Below are positions 7,791-12,985 of a stretch of DNA of 64,000 nt, in pieces. The DNA is from Cytophagaceae bacterium (GTDB taxonomy: Bacteria; Bacteroidota; Bacteroidia; Flavobacteriales; Flavobacteriaceae). The notes under the pieces were generated by a model that searched no databases, was not told the origin of the DNA, and was given only the letters and a program-made list of their open reading frames with translations. Both the position numbers and the translations under genes were made by a program. The stretch is taken from positions 1 to 64,000 of the forward strand of contig PALD01000035.1 of the NCBI GenBank assembly GCA_002710685.1, read 5' to 3'. Position 1 is the stretch's first letter. Every line of letters begins with the position of its first letter.

Positions 7791-8849
7791 GTACATAGAA
7801 GTATGAATATTCAGTTAGACAAATCATCCAATAAATTTCATTGCCCTGGGTGCGGTAAAAAAAGGTTTGTGAGATATGTTAATATAGATACTGGTGAATA
7901 TTTACATTCCAATTTTGGTAGATGTGACAGAGAAATAAACTGCGGTTACTTTCAACCCCCAAAGTCTGGAAAATACCATCAAAATCTGAATAGCCTTGTT
8001 GCAATACGCAATCTCACATCAAAGGCAAGCTTTATTCCTTTGAAAGCCGTAAACAATATTCTAGATACAGGTCTTAGAAGCAATCTATCCACTTTCTTTT
8101 CTAGCGTGTTGGGTTCAACATGCGCATTGCAACTCGTTAAAGAATATAATATAGGACTTTCAAATCACTGGAGTAACTCAACAATATTTTGGCAAATAGA
8201 TCAAGAGAACAATGTAAGAAGCGGAAAAATATTACTCTACAATCCCTCAACGGGAAAAAGGATTAAGAAACCTTACAACCATATCAACTGGTATCATAAA
8301 ACAGAAAAAATAGCAGAATTCAACTTACAACAATGCCTGTTTGGTCTTCATCTAATCAAAATGCATCCTCGAAAACCAATTGCAATTGTAGAAAGTGAAA
8401 AAACAGCCTGCATAATGAGTACTATAATGAAAGAATACAACTGGCTTGCAACAGGTGCTCTTTCCAATATCAAAACCGAATTATTCGTACCTATCTACGA
8501 GAAGAATATAACAATGTTCCCCGATGCTTCAATGCCTAACTCAAAAGGGATAACATGCTATTCATTATGGACGGAAAAAGCCAACAAATTAAGACATCAA
8601 GGTTTTCAAATAAGGGTGTCGAATCTCTTAGAAATTAAAGCTAATGAGGCTCAAAAAAAACAGGGTTTTGATATCGCAGATTTCTTTATTCCGCAGTTAA
8701 AAAATCATAAATTCTCTATAGCTCAAGATAATATTCCAAAACAAAAAATTAAATATCAAACTACTAATGAAAAAATTCTCAATAAAATGAGAACCATTAA
8801 TCCTGAAATTGAAACTCTAATCCAAACATTTGATTTAAATATAGATTGA
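7788..8849 (+). CDS. Zinc-finger primase-like protein (DUF6371/Toprim type)
   Basis: This 353-residue protein starts with a CHC2-like zinc ribbon (FHCPGCGKKRFVRY, then GRCDREINCGYF). A Toprim-like region follows around residues 195-290, with AIVESEKTA (the conserved acidic residue) and MFPDAS, as in DnaG-type and DUF6371 proteins of Bacteroidota mobile elements. It would synthesise or assist primers for replication from the adjacent iteron array. The ATG at 7788 lies inside the last iteron; an ATG at 7803 is an alternative start. The C-terminal 60 residues are lysine- and asparagine-rich. It probably works with the DUF3987 protein. Confidence 0.83.
   Translation: MVHRSMNIQLDKSSNKFHCPGCGKKRFVRYVNIDTGEYLHSNFGRCDREINCGYFQPPKSGKYHQNLNSLVAIRNLTSKASFIPLKAVNNILDTGLRSNLSTFFSSVLGSTCALQLVKEYNIGLSNHWSNSTIFWQIDQENNVRSGKILLYNPSTGKRIKKPYNHINWYHKTEKIAEFNLQQCLFGLHLIKMHPRKPIAIVESEKTACIMSTIMKEYNWLATGALSNIKTELFVPIYEKNITMFPDASMPNSKGITCYSLWTEKANKLRHQGFQIRVSNLLEIKANEAQKKQGFDIADFFIPQLKNHKFSIAQDNIPKQKIKYQTTNEKILNKMRTINPEIETLIQTFDLNID
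7999..8011. promoter_or_regulatory. TTGC-AATAC-GCAA palindrome inside the primase gene
   Basis: This is the third member of the TGC-N5-GCA family seen at 6023-6035 and 6121-6141, with the same AATAC spacer as the first. Its position within a coding sequence argues for a protein-binding role rather than a promoter part, but the short length leaves chance possible. Confidence 0.3.
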
Positions 8850-9022
8850 ACCCCTTCTAAATAGAGGGTATTAATAAATCAATTCACCCCAAATGGGGGT
8901 TATTCAAGTTCAATATCCGCGCAGATGTGCACGATTATTTCCCCACCATATGGTGGTTATTTAAGACCTGAACAGGCTCCATTTAGAGCCTATTCAAATT
9001 TTTATTATCTTAGCAATGCTAA
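8850..9022. repeat. Series of short hairpins each followed by TATTNAA
   Basis: After the primase stop come an ACCCC...GGGT hairpin (8850-8869), ACCCC/GGGGT (8886-8900), the palindrome CCACCATATGGTGG (8943-8956) and AGGCT/AGCCT (8974-8990). Each is followed directly by TATTAA, TATTCAAG, TATTTAAG and TATTCAAA respectively. A TTAGC-AAT-GCTAA hairpin ends the series (9010-9022). The repeated hairpin-plus-tail layout is not a usual terminator because T runs are lacking. It could be a set of protein sites, part of an origin, or an RNA. Confidence 0.45.
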
Positions 9023-9084
9023 AACATTCAGGACAACAGTCCAGATACATTTTATTTAAGATAGGAGTTTCCCACGGTGGCCGC

Positions 9085-9117
9085 ATTGCGAAGGCATTGT
9101 ACCGAAAGGTATGGCAA
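9085..9117 (+). promoter_or_regulatory. Hairpin with GAAA tetraloop in the leader of the small gene
   Basis: TACC-GAAA-GGTA forms a stem closed by a GNRA tetraloop, inside a longer ATTGC/GGCAAT stem. The 3' strand contains the ATG at 9111, so that start would be sequestered in mRNA. This favours translation from the ATG at 9180 or structural control of the first start. Confidence 0.4.
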
Positions 9118-9179
9118 TCCATTCTGTCCAAGAATGTTTTAGCACACCTAAAGGAAACTCTGTTTTAATTTTTAGGATT

Positions 9180-9437
9180 ATGCTAAATCAACAAAAATTT
9201 GACCCACAACACGCGGCATTGACGCCTGCACAGTATGAACTAATTGAATTTTGTCGTCACGTTGACATTCCAGACATCGTTCATGCCCTGGAGACAACAA
9301 TTAAACAGGCCGCTTTTTTCAACAGGGAAGACATTCAGCCAGAAATAGCTGAAAAATTCCTTACAACCGATTATTTACTGCAAGCTCTCAAGCGGATGGA
9401 AAAAGAAGGACCAAATCCAACGCTGGCCACAGTGTAG
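9180..9437 (+). CDS. Small island protein of unknown function, 85 aa
   Basis: The protein is 85 residues from ATG 9180; an in-frame ATG at 9111 would give 108 residues but lies in a hairpin. It is acidic and helical (TPAQYELIEFCRHVDIPDIV, then ALKRMEKEGPNP), with no membrane segment, signal or recognisable motif. The gene ends with an intrinsic terminator at 9449-9470. A decayed copy of its 3' half plus terminator lies at 9838-9991, so the unit has been duplicated in the element. I recognise no family. Its position between replication genes and RNA candidates gives no firm role. Confidence 0.6.
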   Translation: MLNQQKFDPQHAALTPAQYELIEFCRHVDIPDIVHALETTIKQAAFFNREDIQPEIAEKFLTTDYLLQALKRMEKEGPNPTLATV

Positions 9438-9448
9438 AAATGAGAAAG

Positions 9449-9470
9449 CCACCTTAACAGGTGGTTTTTT
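9449..9470 (+). terminator. Intrinsic terminator of the small island gene
   Basis: CCACCT-TAACA-AGGTGG-like stem (9449-9464) followed by six T. It lies 11 bp after the stop of the preceding gene and is repeated in weaker form at 9971-9991 behind the decayed copy. Confidence 0.85.
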
Positions 9471-9489
9471 ATTTTGCAAATGATTGAGT

Positions 9490-9497
9490 TATATTTG
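9490..9497 (+). promoter_or_regulatory. Promoter -7 box before the RNA array
   Basis: TATATTTG matches the Bacteroidota -7 consensus TAnnTTTG. A TTG exists at 9474-9476 but the 13 bp spacing is short of the usual ~19, so the -33 box is weak. Transcription would begin near 9504, directly before the first hairpin unit. Confidence 0.5.
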
Positions 9498-9503
9498 CAT
9501 AAC

Positions 9504-9567
9504 AAAAAAAACAGCTAGACATGTCGTAACGGTGTCGATTCGTCGCCCGGTCCGTTTAGCTGTTTTC
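9504..9567 (+). ncRNA. Structured RNA candidate, unit 1 of 3
   Basis: The outer stem ACAGCTAGAC (9511-9520) pairs with GTTTAGCTGT (9554-9563) over 10 bp and is followed by TTTT. It encloses the conserved core elements TAACGGTGTC (9527-9536) and GCCCGG (9545-9550). The same core occurs in units 2 and 3 with different outer stems that still pair. No open reading frame is associated. The unit resembles a small terminator-ended RNA; I know no family that fits. Confidence 0.6.
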
Positions 9568-9575
9568 TAATATTT

Positions 9576-9640
9576 AAGGCATTCAATACGATTTAACGGT
9601 GTCAATATACCATTGCCCGGCACTTTGGATGCCTTTTCTT
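9576..9640 (+). ncRNA. Structured RNA candidate, unit 2 of 3
   Basis: The outer stem AAGGCATTCAA (9576-9586) pairs with TTGGATGCCTT (9625-9635) over 11 bp and ends in TTTTCTTTT. The core is TTAACGGTGTC (9593-9603) and GCCCGG (9615-9620), with three extra bases between them compared with units 1 and 3. The stem sequence is unrelated to that of unit 1, yet pairing is kept. Confidence 0.6.
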
Positions 9641-9643
9641 TTC

Positions 9644-9704
9644 CAGCAATTCAGTACGACTTAACGGTATCCATTCGTCGCCCGGTACGCTGGGTTGCTT
9701 TTTT
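9644..9704 (+). ncRNA. Structured RNA candidate, unit 3 of 3
   Basis: The outer stem AGCAATTCAG (9645-9654) pairs with CTGGGTTGCT (9690-9699), 10 bp with G-T pairs, and is followed by a run of six T, the strongest terminator of the three. The core is TTAACGGTATCC (9661-9672) and GCCCGG (9680-9685). The inner sequence ATTCGTCGCCCGGT is identical to that of unit 1. Confidence 0.6.
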
Positions 9705-9718
9705 AATTAAATAAAATG

Positions 9719-9775
9719 CCCCTTCACACAAAGAATCGTTCACAAGGAACTATCTAGCAGCATGAAAAGGCCTGG
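9719..9775 (+). other. Diverged copy of the second RNA family (see 10705-10806)
   Basis: The stretch from caaagaatcg to gcatgaaaag aligns with 10721-10760 over about 40 bases at roughly three quarters identity, ending in the shared ATGAAAAG. The outer stem of the later copy is not evident here, so this looks like a decayed or partial member. Confidence 0.4.
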
Positions 9776-9837
9776 TGTAAATTTACAATTCTATTGAAGA
9801 ATACAGGTTTCTAAGTATAAATATTAGAAAGCTATTA

Positions 9838-9991
9838 TTTCAACAGGGAGAACATTCAGCCAGAAATAGCTGAAAAATTTCTTACAACTGATTATTTACT
9901 GTAAGCTCTCAAGCGGATGGAAAAAGAAGGATCAGATCCAGTACTGGCCACAGTGTAGAAATGAAAAAGTCACCTTAACAGGTGTTTTTTT
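9838..9991 (+). pseudogene. Decayed 3' copy of the small gene at 9180-9437 with its terminator
   Basis: The sequence from tttcaacaggga to the tag at 9956-9958 is nearly identical to the 3' part of the small gene. It has no start, carries a CAA-to-TAA change (ttactgtaagc against ttactgcaagc) and shows small shifts near its left end. The terminator is copied too (CACCTTAACAGGTG, 9971-9984, then T run). It is a remnant of a duplication that also involved the flanking RNA-like sequence. Confidence 0.8.
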
Positions 9992-10034
9992 GTGTATCAA
10001 ATATTATATTTTTCATTAATGTAATTTACTGAAT

Positions 10035-10676
10035 ATGTATGAGTTCTTAATAAGCTTAACTAGTGGTCTAATTGGTGCATTGATATTCTATCTTTTTGAA
10101 AGTTTTAGAAAAAAGAAAGAACGGATAGAAGGACATAAAAATCAAATTAGTGATTTTATTAATCTAGGAGCAAAAAAAATACCTGATGATATTCTAGAGC
10201 ATATAGATTTGGGGCATAACATGAAATACATAAATCAAATTTTAGGTGAACCTCAAAGATTTTATAAAATTCTGGCTAAAAAAAAGACTCACATTAACTT
10301 CTACGAATTTGATAATTGTATCATACAGATATTTCACAGAAAACAGGTAGTAAAAGCCATTATAATTCACCCTCTAGATAATGATTCGAAAATTAAAATT
10401 CCTTATTACAACACATATATTAACAGTTACAAGTTTAGGGATGTAATTTCAAATCAAGGAGAAAAATTCATTGATTTGAGTAGCGCACGAGATAACAATT
10501 TTGCGATTAAAGCTTATTATGGAAGATTAAGCGCATTTATTACATTTTATCATTATGGAGAACACTCTACTCCATTTAAGAAGAAACTTAGTTTTGAAGA
10601 AATAAAAAATGAAGTTGTAATAGGGTTTGGGATGTCTTATGATGATGAGATTCTAAAATTTTCACATTATCGATAG
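10035..10676 (+). CDS. Membrane-anchored island protein of unknown function
   Basis: This 213-residue protein has one N-terminal hydrophobic helix (residues ~3-22, EFLISLTSGLIGALIFYLF) followed by a basic stop-transfer stretch (ESFRKKKERIEGHK). The remaining ~180 residues would thus face the cytoplasm. The soluble part is a mixed alpha/beta domain with an NMKYINQILGEPQRFYK segment. Similar single-helix proteins with an ETS-like cytoplasmic domain occur in defence and cargo regions, but I do not recognise this one. A structured RNA candidate follows it at 10705-10806. Confidence 0.7.
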   Translation: MYEFLISLTSGLIGALIFYLFESFRKKKERIEGHKNQISDFINLGAKKIPDDILEHIDLGHNMKYINQILGEPQRFYKILAKKKTHINFYEFDNCIIQIFHRKQVVKAIIIHPLDNDSKIKIPYYNTYINSYKFRDVISNQGEKFIDLSSARDNNFAIKAYYGRLSAFITFYHYGEHSTPFKKKLSFEEIKNEVVIGFGMSYDDEILKFSHYR

Positions 10677-10704
10677 TAAACCGCCATTAATTTTTCTTTT
10701 AAAG

Positions 10705-10806
10705 GAAAAAGCCCGGCAACGAAAGATTCGCTTACTAGGAGCTTCATAGGAGTATGAAAAGATCTTTTACGAAGCTATATATTCTAAGCCGGTATTGGAC
10801 TTTTTC
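10705..10806 (+). ncRNA. Structured RNA candidate of a second family
   Basis: GAAAAAG (10705-10711) and CCGGC (10713-10717) pair with CTTTTTC (10800-10806) and GCCGG (10788-10792), enclosing ~70 nt. Inside, AGCTTC (10740-10745) pairs with GAAGCT (10771-10776), around a further AAAAGATCTTTT palindrome (10757-10768). A diverged copy of the core lies at 9719-9775. The 3' stem strand ends in CTTTTT, so the hairpin would terminate its own transcript. No promoter of consensus form was found. Confidence 0.5.
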
Positions 10807-11320
10807 ACTTTGAAATAATACATTTCACACTGTTTTCCACCCTTTAGGCAGTATTTTAGAAATCAATAAGCTCTAGAACAAATGGATGAAGTACTTCAAG
10901 TCTTTTGAAACATGGATGCTAAGTGTTCATGCACCATCTCCTCACTTCATTAAATACTTGGCCAGATATTTATGTAATAATATATCTTATTCCCTATTTC
11001 ATCAACGCGTTCAAAAGGCTGTAATTCGTAATGAAAATTACCACATTTAGAATCCTTGAATGCCATAAATAAAACTACTTTATTAAGGGATTCATTTCTT
11101 ACAGAAAAATATTCTTCACGCTTTTGTGGCTAAGTTAATTTAGCTAAAAGGATTTGAAATGAATCTCGATAACATATGATTTTAACAAGCTTCAACCGAC
11201 AAGCGATGTAAGAAAAAGCCTCATTCATTAATCTTATTAAACCTAAATTAACTCATTATAGTTAATATATTGTGAATTTTATCGAATATTTACGCATTTC
11301 GTCATTTCAAGTGGTTTTAA
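10807..11320. other. AT-rich stretch without a recognisable gene
   Basis: All frames are broken by frequent stops on both strands and no homology-like segment stands out. It may be decayed cargo. The only structure noted is a promoter-like box at its right end, listed separately. Confidence 0.5.
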
Positions 11321-11324
11321 AACG

Positions 11325-11395
11325 TATATTTGCACTATCTCAATGACCATGTGTTAGAAGAGGAACGAAACCGTCTAATTTATTAGGCGGTTTTT
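11325..11395 (+). ncRNA. Short promoter-to-terminator unit, possible small RNA
   Basis: TATATTTG (11325-11332) fits the -7 promoter consensus, though no good TTG lies at -33. About 40 bp later AACCGTCTAAT-TT-ATTAGGCGGTT (11369-11391) forms an 11 bp hairpin followed by T residues. A transcript of ~58 nt would result. Its 3' end is antisense to the last codons of the convergent gene (stop at 11383-11385). It could be a small RNA, or the remains of a leader whose gene was lost. Confidence 0.45.
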
Positions 11396-11868
11396 GCATT
11401 TATATATTCTTCATATTCCTTTATTAATTTTCTCCTTTTGTGATTTGTTGTAACTATATATGCAGTCCAAGGTAAAATATATTTCCCCCTATCATCCAAT
11501 ACAACTAAGTAGTCTTCGGCTTCATAAAAGAGAAGTATTCTTGTCTTGTTTCCTCTTCGGTTGCGCCATACTTTCAGTTCATTATTTTCAGAATTGTCGA
11601 TAATAGGTCGTGGAAATCCAATCATTTCAATCCTTCTCATATTAGGGATTCTGTTATTCTCATCGTTGCCCTCGTGAGTTAAATGGTAGAATGTACATTC
11701 TTTATTAAAATGAAGCGGATATCTTTTAAGACCAAGCCTTACACCTCTATAAATTGGTTTAGAGACGACGAAATCATTTCTGAAAATAGCATACGCCGCA
11801 TCTAAATATGTTGAAAAATCACCTTTGTAGTCATCTAGATATATTCTATCCGGTAAATATTCTTCCAT
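11383..11868 (-). CDS. Unknown cargo protein paired with a DUF3800 protein
   Basis: This is a 161-residue protein starting 3 bp after the stop of the DUF3800 gene, so the two form an operon. The C-terminal third (RILLFYEAEDYLVVLDDRGK, then ILPWTAYIVTTNHKRRKLIK) resembles the closing strand-helix pattern of BECR-fold nucleases of the PBECR/RelE type, but this is a faint motif-level impression. The N-terminus (DRIYLDDYKGDFSTYLDAAY, then IFRNDFV) has no match I know. A toxin-like or effector role beside DUF3800 is possible. The function is otherwise unassigned. Confidence 0.6.
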   Translation of the reverse strand: MEEYLPDRIYLDDYKGDFSTYLDAAYAIFRNDFVVSKPIYRGVRLGLKRYPLHFNKECTFYHLTHEGNDENNRIPNMRRIEMIGFPRPIIDNSENNELKVWRNRRGNKTRILLFYEAEDYLVVLDDRGKYILPWTAYIVTTNHKRRKLIKEYEEYINAKTA

Positions 11869-11871
11869 GTT

Positions 11872-12570
11872 TTATTCTTGTGGTTTCCAAATAAAAATAT
11901 TTGTTTTATCCTCTTTATACAGGGTAGTTTGCATTAGGCTATATCCCGATCTTTCTTGAATTCTTCGAATTAAATCCATTTTACCTTTATTCGTATTAAA
12001 TCCTCTATGCAAATAACCTATAGCTCCAATAAGCAAATCTACTACCGGCAGCTGTTCTACTTCATCTGATCGTATTTGTTGGACCTTTTTTATCATTTTC
12101 TTCCTGAAATCATAATGATTGTTTCTTAAAATCTCACATAACTTGTCCACTTTATCTTGGCTTCTTGTATCCTTAATATCTATATAAACATTGTATGAAT
12201 CCCCTGGAACTAGAATTACTTTCAATAAATCAAAATACATTTTATAATAAAAATCATCATGGGTTTGATTAAATCTATCATGATCTAATTTTTTCTTATC
12301 CTTCACTATGATACATCGAAAATGTAAATCATCATCATCAAAAAAATAATCAACAATATTCATATAGAATTCAACTTTGCTAGCGGAAACTTTATTCCAT
12401 TTAATTTCAAAGCTTGGCTTTAGGCCATGCCTAACTTTTATTTCCCTTATTCTCTTGGAGATTTCTTTTACCTTATCTTTTTTACACCATAAGGCCCCCA
12501 TAATCATTATATCACTATCATCATTTTTTAAATGACAGGATTCATCACAATAGACGTTATATTCAATCAT
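11872..12570 (-). CDS. DUF3800 domain protein
   Basis: This 232-residue protein opens with YCDESCHLKNDDSD, the signature of DUF3800, an RNase H-like fold family found in phages, islands and defence neighbourhoods. Acidic residues in the positions expected for metal binding are D9 and E10, D149-151 (YIDIKDTR) and D178 (PVVDLLIGAIGY). It is the first gene of a two-gene operon at the right end of the element, reading inward from attR. DUF3800 proteins have been proposed as nucleases, but their substrates are not established. Confidence 0.85.
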   Translation of the reverse strand: MIEYNVYCDESCHLKNDDSDIMIMGALWCKKDKVKEISKRIREIKVRHGLKPSFEIKWNKVSASKVEFYMNIVDYFFDDDDLHFRCIIVKDKKKLDHDRFNQTHDDFYYKMYFDLLKVILVPGDSYNVYIDIKDTRSQDKVDKLCEILRNNHYDFRKKMIKKVQQIRSDEVEQLPVVDLLIGAIGYLHRGFNTNKGKMDLIRRIQERSGYSLMQTTLYKEDKTNIFIWKPQE

Positions 12571-12647
12571 GGTTTAAATATTTAAGAGTGTAAGTATAAA
12601 TGATATTATTCAAAAATTTTCAATTCAGAACTATAGAATCATTACTG

Positions 12648-12667
12648 GGCGGTACAATCGGCGGTAC
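12648..12667. repeat. Right arm-type pair of GGCGGTAC repeats
   Basis: GGCGGTAC occurs at 12648-12655 and 12660-12667, with the same 12 bp offset and a 4 bp spacer as at 3455-3474. It lies ~55 bp inside attR. Confidence 0.65.
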
Positions 12668-12674
12668 TTAGTCA

Positions 12675-12718
12675 AATAAAAAAACCGCAACATGCTATAT
12701 ATAAGCTTGTTGCGGTTT
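12675..12718 (-). terminator. Element-supplied terminator of tRNA-Gln
   Basis: AAACCGCAAC (12682-12691) pairs with GTTGCGGTTT (12709-12718), followed on the minus strand by a T-rich run. It lies 8 bp beyond the tRNA 3' end and inside the element, so it replaces the chromosomal terminator now stranded at 3287-3312. Confidence 0.8.
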
Positions 12719-12722
12719 AAAC

Positions 12723-12738
12723 TTGTTGGCCTACTAGG
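12723..12738. other. attR core within the tRNA-Gln 3' end
   Basis: Second copy of the 16 bp direct repeat. On the minus strand it contains the 3' acceptor strand, the discriminator base and the last T-stem bases, so insertion keeps the tRNA intact. Confidence 0.88.
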
Positions 12739-12798
12739 GCTCGAACCTAGACTCTTCTGAACCAAAATCAGACGTGTTGCCAGTTACACCATAGGCCA
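12726..12798 (-). tRNA. tRNA-Gln (anticodon TTG)
   Basis: The 73 nt fold into a full cloverleaf: acceptor TGGCCTA/TAGGCCA, D-stem GTGT/ACAC, anticodon stem TCTGA/TCAGA around the loop TTTTGGT (anticodon TTG), and T-arm CTAGG-TTCGAGC-CCTAG. CCA is not encoded. It is the integration target of the 9.4 kb element. A consensus promoter lies upstream at 12839-12869. Confidence 0.96.
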
Positions 12799-12838
12799 AT
12801 ATTTCAAAAACAGGCGCCGTGTCCTGCAAAGGCGGGTG

Positions 12839-12869
12839 CAAATTTAAAACAAACTTTTTCTTGCACAAA
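12839..12869 (-). promoter_or_regulatory. Promoter of tRNA-Gln
   Basis: On the minus strand TTTG (12866-12869), 19 bp, then TAAATTTG (12839-12846) match the Bacteroidota consensus perfectly. Transcription would begin about 34 nt before the tRNA. Confidence 0.85.
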
Positions 12870-12985
12870 TAATTTATCGCAAAAATTGTTTTCAATAAAA
12901 TATACCTATTCTAAGGTCGTTTTCTTCAAAATAGAATGGATTACCGTATTAATTAGTAAATTCGCCAGCAATCAATAGTGGCCTT

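Larger units (their letters stand above)
3321..12738. mobile_element. 9.4 kb tRNA-Gln-integrated island (phage-satellite-like or IME)
   Basis: The element is bounded by 16 bp direct repeats in the tRNA-Gln 3' end and is clearly more AT-rich than the flanking core. Its order from the left is integrase, an unknown protein, a MerR/excisionase-type HTH protein, a DUF3987 helicase/primase, an iteron array, a zinc-finger primase, structured-RNA candidates, a small protein with a decayed copy, a membrane-anchored protein, a two-gene cargo operon and paired arm-type repeats. No relaxase, coupling protein, capsid or terminase gene is visible. The order int-xis-primase-ori-cargo resembles phage-inducible islands. 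A mobilizable element that uses a helper's machinery is the alternative. Confidence 0.82.

Noticed and set aside
9504-9704. Integron attC sites in the RNA array
   Set aside because: Units 2 and 3 contain RYYYAAC-like strings, but the matching GTTRRRY partner is missing, the units directly follow each other without cassettes, and no integron integrase is present. The T runs and the promoter box fit RNAs better.
10807-11320. Degraded gene in the island
   Set aside because: A few short coding-like stretches were seen, but none could be extended or assigned to a family.
11383-12570. Known named defence system
   Set aside because: DUF3800 is recognisable, but the partner does not clearly match any system I can name, so it is listed only as a candidate.
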